The translations under genes were made by a program, and so were the position numbers. Positions 1 through 11,865 of a stretch of DNA of 64,000 nucleotides are shown piece by piece; the first letter of the stretch is position 1, and each line of letters opens with the position of its first letter. The notes beneath the pieces are model-generated. The model saw nothing but the letters and a program-made list of their open reading frames with translations. It did no database searches and was not told where the DNA came from. The stretch comes from Micrasema longulum (taxonomy: Eukaryota; Arthropoda; Insecta; Trichoptera; Brachycentridae): contig JAGVSM010001236.1 of assembly GCA_022494885.1 (NCBI GenBank), positions 1 to 64,000 on the forward strand, given 5' to 3'.

Positions 1-780
1 TCACGAAAACTCTTTCCCTCTCTGTTGAAATAAATTTAAATAGACTCTTTTAACTTACTCTCCAAAATTAATCTCAATGTCCCCTTTCGCGTGACAAGTA
101 ATAAGTATCTGTTCCATCTGCCAGTCTGTAGCACTGACTATGCACAACACTCTTTCCTCTATCGTTCTTGCTTTAACTATAATGCTTTTTTTTCATCTAT
201 AGATATATTTTACATGCCCCATTATTTTCAAATAAATTAAGACTCCTTATTTATGGCTGCGATACGATCCCACCTTCTATTTAATGATGCTCACACTTAC
301 ACACACCTAAACACTTACTCCTACACTAATACACATAAACACATCTACACTTACTCTCATACAAATACACAAACACCCTTTTGTTGTAACACAATTTAAT
401 AATATGTATGATTCTTATTTAGAAACTTTGCTGGTCTGTCTTTAAACTGGATTTTTTTAAATGTTACTATAACATTGTCGACTGTTTGTTTCTTTAAAAT
501 AATTAAATAAATAAAATTGAATGGTCACACTTCTCTCGCCCTTTGATTTCCCCTCGTTTCTCACATTCACCCCACCGATGTTACCCATACCAACAGAATA
601 TAATACATATTATGTAATACAGTGTACTAGGTATGGGTATAGGTACCTATTATAATATTCAAGGGTAGATGAGGTCATCCAACTCAATGTACTGCAGAAA
701 ATAATTGCCATAAAATACTCATTGTAATATTTATATATTTAATTATAATATTAGCTTCTATATTGTGTAAACGATTTTTT
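1..780. other. Intergenic, simple degenerate repeat
   Basis: No gene seen. Positions about 289-378 hold a degenerate tandem run on the theme ACACTTAC. The rest is unique AT-rich sequence. Confidence 0.5.
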
Positions 781-784
781 AAAG

Positions 785-930
785 TAACAAACGCGCTATA
801 TATGGTTTACCCGAATATTTCAATTTCGGGGCCATTTTTAACGAACGGTAAATAACTCGATATTAGAAAATTGGAATCAAGTTGTGGTAGAGCGGGGTTC
901 AAATCTCGGTCCTCTGATCCATGAGTGATC
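785..930 (-). repeat. SINE family B copy
   Basis: Minus-oriented copy of a tRNA-like repeat: antisense B box (GGTTCAAATCTC on plus) followed by the GGGGCCATTTTTAA body. It shares sequence with copies at 21.0, 32.1, 33.7 and 42.7 kb. A further fragment (GATCCGTGAGTCTAG...) sits at about 1,545-1,605. Confidence 0.7.
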
Positions 931-935
931 ACAAC

Positions 936-1475
936 TATAGTCCTAAATGATTAGAATGACAGCTGTCAAACTAATTTCATTAGCGATGGGAAATTACTGA
1001 TCACTGATCAAAACGATTTTATCAGTTATTCCATGCAATCATGAAACTCTGTTTCCGAAAATTTATATAAAAAACGCAAAAACAAGCCTATTATAGTGTG
1101 TTTAACATAATTATTCACCAAAAAATTAGACATTTATACTTTTTTCATGAACAACATCAAATGAATTATTATTTTATTCGATCAATTTACATTGATCGAT
1201 TTGTCCCATCTCTAACGTTTTTGCAAAATGATGTAACCTTGTAAGAACGTCGTTAATAATTAGGTTTATTTGAGTTTTCTTTTAGTTTTAAAGCTGATTT
1301 TATATATTAATGTTGATTTATGTTTCAAGCATTGTATTAAAAAAATAAATTAACAAGCCAGATACAAATGATTTTTCGTGTCAATATAAATAACTCCTTT
1401 GACGTTACTACAAAGTTATGTCGTCACTTTTTCTGACAACTGTCATTCTAATCATGTTACATTTTAAGGACTAAA
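936..1475. mobile_element. TIR element (MITE-like)
   Basis: The left end TAGTCCTAAATGATTAGAAT recurs inverted at the right end near 1,433-1,475 (ATGACAGCTGTCA versus TGACAACTGTCAT). About 540 bp between ends with no ORF, so it looks non-autonomous. Confidence 0.5.
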
Positions 1476-1640
1476 GATTAAACATTTATTTAACGTTTTT
1501 TTGTCGGCCTCGAGGTCTAATGTTCACCGCGGTTGCCGGCCATTCTGTTGAGATAGAGAACCCAGTTTGATCCGTGAGTCTAGCCTCTAGCCACAGGACC
1601 ACAACAATTATTCTAGATTTTCAATCGCCAATGCGCTTTG

Positions 1641-1850
1641 TGGCTGAAGAATTAGAACACTGGACGAATGTTTTCGACTCGATAGCTGCTAGCTGCTCTC
1701 GGGTAAAAATCCTAAAAAAGAAAGCTCCCCCGTAGTGTAATGGTTGGCCCGATCGCCTACCATGCTTGAGGCCGTGGGTTCGGTTGGAAATGAAATATTG
1801 TTTATCGAAAGCAGTTCTACACTGAAATATTTAATGACAATGAAATCACA
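1641..1850 (+). repeat. SINE family A copy
   Basis: A-box-like GTAGTGTAATGGTTGG (about 1,732) and B-box-like GTGGGTTCGGTTGG (about 1,774), preceded by the family's CTCTCGGGTAAAAATCCT head and followed by a partial body. Confidence 0.7.
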
Positions 1851-3070
1851 AGAACACGAATTTTCTTTTTAAAATAAAATAATAAAATAACGTCACTTTA
1901 AGAACAAAGGAATATTTTTTAAACAATAAAATAAAATAATTGAAAATCAACGTTCTTAAACAATTAATAATAACTGGTTTTCAGCATCTGTCGAAGGCTG
2001 CACCGAACAGCTGACCTCGGGACTCGTAAGAAAGCGATATTAAGGTACCATGGGTACGTTTACAAAACTTTTTATCATTTCTACCTTGGCCATTAAAATC
2101 AGTTTGATGGTATCTTGTGACTGCCGTGAATGAGGAACCAGCTCTGGTTACAATGGGAATTTAGGAGAGTTATCTTCAATTACCTTTATAGTAAAATCGA
2201 AGTTTTTAAATTAAAAAAAATAATATTCATAAAATTAATGTTTTTTTAAAACATGATTATTTACCAGTGACGAATAGTGAATTTATTTACAGGTAAGCCA
2301 TAAAAAAATATCATATATTTGTACCTACATAGAAGGTGCATAATATAATGTAAGTAATATATACTATAATTGATATTTTTCTGTAGTTCTGTGCGATACA
2401 TAAACTCTCATCCATGAAATCAACTCAAACGATGTAACTTCGTGATATATTATATTATATAGATATATTATCCATTACTTTAATATATAATTCATTAAAA
2501 AAAAATAATACCACTATGAATTTAGTCGATATTAGGTATTAAATTGAAATGTCAACTGGCCGAATGTTCTAGTAATTAATAGTACTAAAAACGGCTGGGT
2601 GGAGCGCTGTATGTCCTGCAATATTATGACGCATAAAAGTAATTATGTTCTTATGTCAAAAGTACCATCCCAAAGAGAAATAGTAAAAAAATGTTTGAAA
2701 TACTGTTTTCCACATAAAGAATCTTAAAATAATTTGTGTAATCTGCGAGTTTAATCTAGGAGAAAAAACCCGCACTATTAGGTTCATATAATAAATATTT
2801 ACCTCCCAAAGTACTTCCTACTAATGAGAAGGAAATCCATTAAATATTTTTGCTCAGGAAACAGATTCCAAGGATTAACAAACGACGTACATTATTTATC
2901 TGATATCCGTATGAAGTTGCTAGTTGCTAGTTGCTATTTGCTATCGATGAATGAAATACAAATAAATATTGCAATTTTAGTACTCCGTGGAGTCCTAATA
3001 TGCACGAAGTAAGAAATATATCAAATAAAGTAAGGAATGTATAAAATTAAGTAAGGTTAATTTTTGTTAA
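1851..3070. other. Intergenic, no gene seen
   Basis: AT-rich, with only a short GCTAGTT microrepeat at about 2,917-2,943. The 62-codon ORF at 2,824 has no recognisable features. Confidence 0.4.
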
Positions 3071-3320
3071 CAATATTTTGAGTTTGTCCAAATTTTTGTA
3101 GACAAGGACTGGATTAAACTCCCTGGGGGAGCTGTTTATATTAACATATACAACAGAGATGAAGAACATTAAAGAGAAGATAATATAGAAGTCTAGGCAT
3201 CTACAGGGCTTATGGCCTGTCAATGGCTGGTTTAAGTGTCCACTTTACATACTGTGTAACATTCACCATTCTGCCCATATTTAAACATCTATATTCCTTC
3301 AATTCTTTCATTTGTTATAT
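3071..3320 (+). repeat. Repeat family C, single arm
   Basis: Carries GTAGACAAG, then CAACAGAGATGAAGAACATT and AAGTCTAGGCATCTACAGGG, shared with both arms of the large foldback at 52.1-52.8 kb. Confidence 0.7.
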
Positions 3321-3524
3321 ATTATATTATTTGATTTAAAACTATTATTTTGGCTTGATTTCGATCTTGAAAACCCGTTTCGTTCTACTGTCGATAATGA
3401 TTATACTATTTTTATGGAGGACTTCATTATCTTTTGACATTGGAGATGCGATAACGTTTTAGTGCTAATTTAAATGTCAAGAGTCACGATACATTTGTAG
3501 TGAAATTAAAAATGTTTTGCTTAA

Positions 3525-3757
3525 ACTACTATTAAACTAAGCCAAAAACGTATATTTTATTTGTTATATATAGTACTCGTATCAGCGCTATGATTTTTCA
3601 AAGTTTTGTTTTTTTTAATTACTCCGCATGTGACGTCAGGTTATCTTCAGCTTATTCTCAGTCAGTTCTGCCGATTGGTCGGTTGACGGTAAGTAAACTG
3701 GATATCTTTCACAGCTCTTTTATCATTGGTTGATTTATCTGTACTAGTGACGTCGGG
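3525..3757 (+). repeat. Repeat family D copy with TGACGTCA sites
   Basis: Shares ATCAGCGCTATGATTTTT and GTGACGTCAG blocks with minus copies at 6,935-7,165 and 17,270-17,395. It holds TGACGTCA at 3,631-3,638 and TGACGTCG at 3,748-3,755, near both ends. Confidence 0.65.
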
Positions 3758-4189
3758 GGACGACGACGACACACATTAAATAAATTTAAAAAAATAAATC
3801 AGTAACCATATATTTGTACAATATATTATATTAAAATTTACAACTGTGGTACATAAGTTATAGTAACAAATAATAGTAAAGAAAACACAAAGTTTGTGGG
3901 AAAAATGAAGAAAAAATATATAATAACAATGAAGGGTTATTAAGTTTCAGTTATTTTTAAAATTTTCTTTTGGATTCATGGGTATTTTTAATATTTTTAA
4001 GGTTCAACGGAAGGTTGAAAGTATTTTTTTTCCAAGATAGAGAAAAGAATTTTGAGAATGCTCAGGGTTGAACATCGGGATTTAAATGTTATTCTGATAT
4101 CTTGCAGATATATTAACTTGAAAGTTATTTATCTATTTTCTTCAAAAGTTTTGATGGTGAAGTTTTATGTGTTTTGATTTAATGCTAAA

Positions 4190-4512
4190 TAAATAAGAAC
4201 CCTGAACTTGCTTTAGTGAAGCGAAATGGTTCAATCTGGGGGTAATAGGAGATTGTGACACCCGAGTGGCTTGCTTGTGTCCAGTTTACTTCTTTGTTTT
4301 GTTTTGGTTGCTGTCACTGCAGAAAACCCCGCTTCACATATGTGGGATGTCAGAATGGCGATAGGGATTAGGGATTAATTTTCAGTCATTACAGCACTAT
4401 GATGAATTTTATTAAGGTATGTTCGATTTTTCAAAAGTAATTTTGATTTTTAAGCAGGCCCTGGCGCGGCCCACTACCATTTGGTCCACGGCCCGGGGGT
4501 TGGGGACCACTG
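4190..4512 (-). mobile_element. hAT transposon remnant (Charlie-like)
   Basis: On the minus strand the element begins CAGTGGTCCCCAACCCCCGG at 4,512, a characteristic hAT terminus, then GGGCCGCGCC. Below it, about 4,340-4,200, a broken frame reads CEAGFSAVTATKTKQRSKLD, close to the hAT transposase C-terminal dimerisation motif, followed by an in-frame stop. The rest of the transposase is gone, so this is an internally deleted dead copy. Confidence 0.65.
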
Positions 4513-5399
4513 TCCTATAGAACACATTGCCATGAAAAGGAAAAGGGGAAGGAATAGTGATTTTGTGCTGCACTAGTGTTTAAACTCATTTTTATTGAAC
4601 CAAAATAGCATTATAAACATAGAATTAAGAATAGTCTTAAGAATAGTCCAGAAATCAAACAGACGGGGACTTAACTACTTTTAAAGGAGTAGTTTTACGT
4701 TTTGACCCATTATTTTCTTCGTAGGCGTCGTTCAGTTCGCAACTCCCGATTTGAATTCAACTATGCCAAAATATAAAGTGCAGAAATACAGCTTGGGAGT
4801 AAGAAACAGGATGGGATCACATTTCATGTGTAAGTAGCAAATTCATTTCTTAAAAATTTAATTATTTTTCCATTTGTCAGATTGTTAAAGAAAACAAAAC
4901 GGACATTTTGTTAGTGTTGCCAGAGTAGTATTTTTTTTTACGCCAATAAGAGAACTAATAAAAAATGAACCTCTCGGATTAAACAACGCCGGAGTGGACA
5001 TTTGACTGACATTATCTTTAAAACATAAAATATTATTTAACATGACATAAAAACATCCGTTCTATGTAAAATAAAATTTGTTTTATTTTTTAAGTTCATT
5101 AATTCAATTAAGTTTATTAAATTACCCTTTACTACTCTGTTGTGTCAATCAATTTTGTGTGTACGATAAAATTTTAAAGAAATTAACAATTTGCTTATTA
5201 AAAAAAAAAATATCTTATATTTGTGTTGTGATTATATTTTTCGCGATCTAATAACATTACGCGGAGACTTCACACATGCGCGCGGCGAAAGTGGGGGGGT
5301 TTTTTGGACACAGTCCGATGTATTCAAATATGATTCTACGCTCCTTCTGGACTATTATGACTATTCCTAATTTAATGGTTATAAATAAAATACAATATT

Positions 5400-5830
5400 T
5401 AAGGCGTTCAATTGGGACAACATATCAGGCCAGGAACTCGAAATTATGAGGGTATAATACTCTCTTTAATAGCAAGAGTATTTCACTAATATGAACAATG
5501 CCGATCTCCAAAGTGATCATGTTCAGCTGCCAGACTGATCATACTCTTACAATCGTATAACCAGAGGCAGGCAGTGTTGAAATCTTGTAAACTATGGATC
5601 TTTTTCTCTTTAAAAACTTGTATTTTACTCGAAATAACGATGTTCGCTATTCAGATGCTTCTAGAACTTTCTGATTGCTTCAAAGATCGTGTTCGATTTA
5701 TATAGTTAACCCAGTAACTTCTTGCTGGATAGGCCTCTCGTTCAGAAGAAAAAATAAACTGGTTTTCTGGTTCAACGCGTTGAACAGAGAGAAATAGCGT
5801 ACTCTGTTAGTAGCGAGGCAGTGAAGGCAG
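5400..5830 (-). repeat. Repeat family E copy
   Basis: Inverse of the block at 49,470-49,780: both contain CTGCCTCTGGTTAT, CAGCTGAACAT and ATCACTTTGGAGAT in the same order. No ORF survives; class unknown. Confidence 0.55.
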
Positions 5831-6085
5831 ACGGCGAAGTGGTACGATACGATTTCGTCAGTTGTATAATAATTCCATTATTCGTGAAATACGAAAACTA
5901 AGAATAATTGAAAATGATCCTCGGTATATATTTATCTATACAATGCTGAGACGTAAAGCGTAATGACGTATATAAAGGGGATGATTTAGGGGGTTCGGAA
6001 AAGCAGTTTGAAAACTCCATAGGTACTTATGAATTTTTGACCATTATCTTAATAATATGAGATACTGAAAAACATAGATCGTTGG

Positions 6086-6472
6086 ATTTCCATCCTCATC
6101 ATTCCCCTTTCAGTACCCAGGGATGCATAGGGCACTGCATTTGTTAACCAAATGCCGCGTATTACGATAATCTGTCACGAGAAAGTAAGGTGATCAGTCT
6201 TACGCTTCAGGCGGCAGTCCATGAACAAATAAATATTGCAGTTTGAACAACCTGTAAAATAAATATTTCACTTCCGCCCTGCTAGAAATCGAACACAGGA
6301 TCTCAAGAATGGTAAATGAACATGCCAACCATTGCGCAATGAGGAGGACTTATCTCGATTCGTTTTTTTTCAGGATTTTAACCCGAGAGCAGCCTTCGAG
6401 TCTAAAACACTCGTTCAGGGTTCTGGTTTAATTTGACACACATAACTGTTTCTTCATCCGCCAGGATACATA
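6086..6472 (-). repeat. SINE family A copy, near full length
   Basis: Begins at its 3' end with GGATGCATAGGGCACTGCAT and runs through CAGTCTTACGCTTCAGG to the antisense tRNA-like part (GAAATCGAACACAGGATCTC) and the AACACTCGTTCAGGGTTC head. Confidence 0.75.
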
Positions 6473-6934
6473 GAGGTTCCCATCGAGCCTTTTGTTTTAA
6501 TTTTTCTAAAACATCCCCCACGTGGAAGCTATAAATACGCCAGTGGTAAAGCGCAAAATTTCAATCTAGTTACTATAATCAGATCCACCAAAAAGCGGCT
6601 GACAGCCCTTTACTAATTACAGTCCTTCCTAGAACTCCCTAAAAATTAATCGGACATTTGAGAAACCCCACAAGCCAGGTTAACATATAAGATATAAGCT
6701 ACTTTTTAATTTTAAGTTGGATATAAATATTTAATTTTTAGAAATATGAAATATAGTTTTTCTGAAAAGTTTAGACTGACTAATGGGGGTTTCTCAAATA
6801 ACCGATTCAATAAGGAACTTCTGCCCTACGGGAAATTGGATACAAAATGTTTTTTTGCACGCGGTAAAAATTAGAGCATTAAATTGCAAGGTTAAGTTTT
6901 TTGAAAATTTTCAAAAAAAATAAATAAAAACGCA

Positions 6935-7165
6935 CTACTTTGAACGACGTCATTGGTTCATATGAACCGACCAATGATATGAGAGTTATGAAGGATATTC
7001 GGTTTGCTTATCGTTAACGAACCAATCGGAAGAATTGACAGAGAAGGACCTCTGACGTCACACGCGGAGTTATTTCAGAAAGACAAAACTTAAAAAAATC
7101 ATAGCGCTGATAATACGATGTATAAAAATATTTTCAAAATGCTCAGTTTAATAGTCTATTATATA
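6935..7165 (-). repeat. Repeat family D copy with TGACGTCA sites
   Basis: Minus-oriented partner of 3,525-3,757. TGACGTCA at 7,053-7,060 and CGACGTCA at 6,945-6,952 sit at the same two relative places as in that copy. Confidence 0.65.
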
Positions 7166-7214
7166 ATGTAACACTATGTAGTTTATTTACTTTATTCTTC
7201 CGAGAACCGTGCAC

Positions 7215-7545
7215 TTTGTAAGGCTGAGACAAGCATTATCGACAAAATAAAAAAAGGTTTTGGACATGTAGAGTGAATGGACAGCGAAAGAACGACTAAA
7301 AGGATTTACGATATGAATGTTGATGGGTGCAAAAAACGCGAAAGACCGAGAAAGACATGCCACGATCAAATCAAACAAATACTTGAAGATGGACATGGAG
7401 GCGGAATAATCGGCGTGCGTGCATGAGAACATGTATGAGAATGTAGAGCAAACGAAGTCTGTATGCAAAGACAGAGTTATATGGCGTTGTATCCTTTCTG
7501 CCTATCCCTACGGGGGAACGGCGTGATGGTTTGTTGTTGGTGTTG
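7215..7545 (+). mobile_element. RTE-like non-LTR retrotransposon, C-terminal fragment
   Basis: Frames with breaks read GFGHVE*MDSERTTKRIYDM, then RERPRKTCHDQIKQILEDG and finally DRVIWRCILSAYPYGGTA with a stop. This is the post-RT tail of RTE-type elements (GHVERM...RGRPRKTW). It ends in a TTGTTGTTGGTG trinucleotide tail. Confidence 0.8.
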
Positions 7546-8299
7546 TTGTGGAACGTAGAACCAGACGACCGTGGTTGTGAGTTGTGATTTCAACTATAGT
7601 CTAGTAATTTTGGTACGATAGTTAATAATGGTGGGTATTACTTTTACCCGCATCTATTTCAATAGTCTACTCTGTATTCAGCATAGCATGTTATAATATT
7701 ATGTACACATTGTAGGCGTAAGCTGAATATAGTGTGCAGTTTACAAACAATGAACGAACCTCGAGAGAAATTTTGTAATGAAAGCGTCGGGCGTCGATCG
7801 ATACAGCCAGATACAGGCTATACTCGACTCGGCCATACATGCTCGCCTGACGTAACGAGGAAAAGGTTGAGTAGGCAAGCCCGAGTAAAAAAGTATTTAT
7901 CAGAGCGAATGAGACTGCGCCATGAAGATGTGTAGACTTTTACTCTTTGTAAAAAGGGTTTAATATGAATTCCCTTTCTCCCGTATGGACGTGTTTCCTG
8001 GAGCGGCTTATTTTGGTCCGAGCAGCTGTGCACGTTTGCCCGCACATGTTTGTGATGTAAACAACTACCAGTGTGTGCGTGAATGGCTGTGTGTGTGTGG
8101 GTGAGCGCGCTGGCTGTTTGTGTTGGTGCAGTAGGGTGACTATGAGCAAAAAGTTCCGTGGTACTAATATTGATTTTTTAATCAGCATTTTAAACAAACA
8201 GGTACCTATAAATCACCATGGTGAAGTTTAAAAAAAAAATCTGTTTAAACGCAAAAAGAGTGCCTAGATATTTTTATCTTCTTATTATTCTTTCCGTGG
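7546..8299. other. Unassigned, somewhat GC-richer stretch
   Basis: No recognisable gene. A 67-codon ORF (7,732-7,935) and antisense ORFs have no known motif. A GTGTGTGTG run lies near 8,085-8,105. It could be 5' UTR of the RTE element that follows, which is inference. Confidence 0.35.
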
Positions 8300-9235
8300 G
8301 GGCGCACAGAGGAGGAAAACGCAAGAATGCAGAGTTGCCACATGGAATTTAAGGGGACGCATGGGTGAAAAAATGAACGGATTGTGTGATGTGATGAGGA
8401 ATAAATGCTTAGATATATTATGTATTACGGAAAGTTGGAAAAAGGGAAGCGGTTCGATGGAACACGGTGACGCGTTGGTTCTCTGGTCTGGGGTCCCAGA
8501 TACAGACAGAGCCTGCCAGGGTGTTGCCGCGTTTCTGTCTCCCAGAATGATATGCGTATGAAAGAGTATGTTTTTACAAGTTCTAGACTTATGTTTGTCA
8601 GATTCAAGATTTGATTGACCGGAATTATTTTAATAATGGGGTATGCGCCTGTGAATTCTGACTGCAAATCTGAGAAAGATAAGTTTTGGACAAGTGAGAT
8701 GAATGTAATGAATGGAAAAAAATATAGTGAGAGAGTAATACTTGCGGGAGATTTAAATGGGTGGGTGGGAACTCGGAGAGACGGGATGGAGTCGGCCCTA
8801 GGTGTGTTGGGGGATGGAAGGCAGAATGATAATGGAAGAAGGCTGCTAGAAGTATGTCTGGAATGGAACCTTTTTGTGTCAAATACGTTCTTTGATCATA
8901 AGGAAATCCATCAGTATACGTGGGAAAGAGGCAACGAAAGGTCTATTATCGATTATCTAGTCATCGACTCTAGATTGACACCTGTAACAGTTGATACGCG
9001 TGTATATAGAGAAGCCGAAATGGAAACCGATCACTTCTTGGTAGTATCAAGAGTAATACGGTTCCAAGGATGGCGGTCCAAAACCCGTAAGATACAGGCG
9101 CCTTCTAGAGTAAAAGTTGAAAAACTTCAAAATGATTGCCAAGATAGAGTGTTATGGCGTTCTATCCTCTCTGCCTATCCCTACGGGGAAACGGCGTGAT
9201 GATTTGTTGTTGGTGTTGTTGTTTTTGTTGTTATT
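8300..9235 (+). mobile_element. RTE-like element: endonuclease domain joined to far C-terminal tail
   Basis: Begins ECRVATWNLRGRMGEKM and continues CLDILCITESWKKGSGS, an AP-endonuclease domain. A stop and frameshift near 8,555-8,615 break it. The second part (8,615-9,199) has ILAGDLNGWVG, RSIIDYLVID and METDHFLVVSR, the later endonuclease motifs. Then, with no reverse transcriptase, the frame goes straight to DRVLWRSILSAYPYGETA, the element's C-terminus, a stop and a GTT-rich tail. Same family as the 7.2 kb fragment. Confidence 0.85.
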
Positions 9236-10291
9236 ATTCTAAATGTAAGTATTTAGATTTAATTATTATTTCTCTTTTATTTATTGTAATAATAACAAAC
9301 CAAATTGATCTAATTTTAATGAAACATTAAAAATGAAAAAAAAAACTGTATTTGATGACGATCTTGTGGGAATCAAACAAGAGATTTTGTTCAGTATAGT
9401 TTAACTTGCTAATCGCTACAAAAAATAAATAAATATGCTTTTGCTAACAGAAATGTAATTATTTTAATTGACACATATTGTTAACAGGGAATTTGTAGCT
9501 GACTGAGGTTTAAGTTAATTTAATCTGGCAAATGGTAACTGCTAAATGCTTTGTGCTAACTCCTAAATAATATGTAATATTATCTGCTATTGTAATATTA
9601 CCGGTACCAAATACTTATTTCGTTAAATATATCTAAATTTATTTAAGTAATTAAACTATTTGGCCAAATATTTAAATTTTCGATATACTTTCTGTTCATC
9701 GTTTACGATTGGAAAATGGAAAATAAACTGTAGTAAAGCATGAACCTACTATTATGGAGTACGCGACGTAACACATAATCTGTTTTTTTTTCAAACATAT
9801 CAGTCCGGAAGGCCCTGGCTTGAGAAAAATCATAATTATTTAATGTGATCCGAAAATCGAATACAGAATATAGCGTCTTAGTCACTACGGGGCAGCCATA
9901 GGAATACAAACTACCTAATTAAAATTAATGATCATTTAATGAAATTAAAAATAATAATACAGCGTTCACTTATGCAAATTATAATTGACAATTAATTCCC
10001 CATGCTAATGTGAATTCAATGCATTTTAAAAACTTAAAAATCTAGATAGTTTCCAATATGAATGTTAAAGTAAATGTCAGAACAATTTTGTTTTGCATGT
10101 TATTTAATGGTTTTTCCTTTTCTGTCATAAAGTATTAAAGGAAGATAGTGGGTGTAATTCTACATATTGTAAATGTTCATTTTCATATAACCATTTTTAA
10201 AGTTCAATATTACTGACATCATCATATAAAGGTATTATTTTTTACCAAATGTTAATATCTTTTCTATAAAATAAACATTGTGCTAATCTCC

Positions 10292-10470
10292 TGCTTGAAT
10301 TTTAACTTGTAATTTGATTTTTAATTTTATCTTTCAATTTTAACTATTTAATTTTAATTCTTAATTTTAACTTTTAATTTAAAATTTTAACTTAATTTTA
10401 ATTTAAACTTTTCATTTCAATTTTAACTTTTACTTTTAATTTTAAACATTTGATTTCAACTCTTAATTTA
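10292..10470. repeat. Degenerate A/T minisatellite
   Basis: Imperfect tandem repeats of roughly TTTAATTTTAAC with many variants. Confidence 0.75.
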
Positions 10471-11744
10471 TACTTACTTACATCTACTACCAGCATCTAA
10501 TAATTTATTGTTGGTTGTGATTATTTACAATTAAATTTAAATGTTCATGGAAGCAGAGAGAGAGGGAGGAAAGTAGAGTAGCTATACAATGTCTTCTCCT
10601 TTTTATGAACTTTTTATGTAATGTTTTTATTTTTACATTTTTAGAATTAAATTATTTTTCTCCTCGCCTCCTGCATTCATAATAAATTAGTGTGAAATCT
10701 GTTATTGGTCTTACTTTTTTTAATTCTTCTTATGTACCTTGTTTTATATAAAGACTATGATTTCATTAATAAATAAATAAATTATATGTGATATTTTTTA
10801 AACAATCGCTTTTCTGAGTAGGTATCCTTAGACACAAAGTCATTGTGGCCTGATAAATGAATAATTTTATGTAAAATACATTTTATATTACCAGCAAAAA
10901 TTCTTATCATAAACCCATTTCCTTTGTCGTGGTTAAGAAATACCTATAAAATAAAGAGATCAAGTGGATATTAGTTTTATGATCATACTAAATATGTAAT
11001 TTTATCATTTTATGACGACATGAATAACGACATTACTATTCTAGTCATTTTCAAGTTGTTAGCATAAAAAAAGGAACTGTCAAGTACCTTCTATCAGTTG
11101 AGTAGGTAGGCAAATAAATTGTGGCAGATTGGGTATTATTTATAATTTGGCATGATACTGATAAGGTTTATCTGGGTAATATTTAATGCCTCGTATTTCT
11201 TGTCCTTCTTGCTAAGATTTCGAACAGCTACTAAGAGGAACAACACATGCATAAAAACCTAGAAAAAGCATCATCAGTACACATAAAAGGCTGAAATTTT
11301 AATGAGATCTTACAGTTGTTGTCGAATTGTCTAATTTCCTACAAATTGTGTAAATGATTCCATTTCAAGACTAAGCAAGTAAAGAAAAATTATCAATGTT
11401 GTACATTCGTCAATTTCACCTTACTTTTTTGCTTAAAAGAGAAATAAATAAAACAGAAAGAACGTAATTTTCTCGTGATTATTGAATATGTCAAATCTAA
11501 ACAGCACAATTTTGTATTAAATACTGGATTACTCAATTACTTGTTTGCTTGAATTATGCAGGTCCAAATGTGACTGCGGTGTTTTGTGGGAAACGTAATT
11601 AGATTAGATTGTGTTCAGAACTGGTGGATGATGGATATGTTTTTCTGTGTGATAAATATGATTTAAATGTAATAAATACTTTTCATTAAAAAAAAAACTT
11701 TTTTTTTTGTTGACATGGAGTGTTTTGCTACCATGTACTTATTT

Positions 11745-11865
11745 ATAGCTTAGGTCTTATTAGTCTAAGATTCGATTCCCAATAAGGCTAGCATTAAATA
11801 TCTACTTGAAAAGGGTCATTCACTGCCATATTTTATAGTCTCTGAGCCGCGATTATAAACGCTAT
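11745..11865 (+). repeat. SINE family A, partial
   Basis: Contains a B-box-like GATTCGATTCCCAATAAGG followed by the family's AAAAGGGT...TTTATAGTC segment. Confidence 0.5.

Noticed and set aside
289..378. CRISPR-like or satellite array
   Set aside because: Units are too short and irregular; simple ACACTTAC-type low complexity.
1732..1790. True tRNA gene
   Set aside because: A and B boxes are present but the sequence continues into the SINE A body and no cloverleaf forms.
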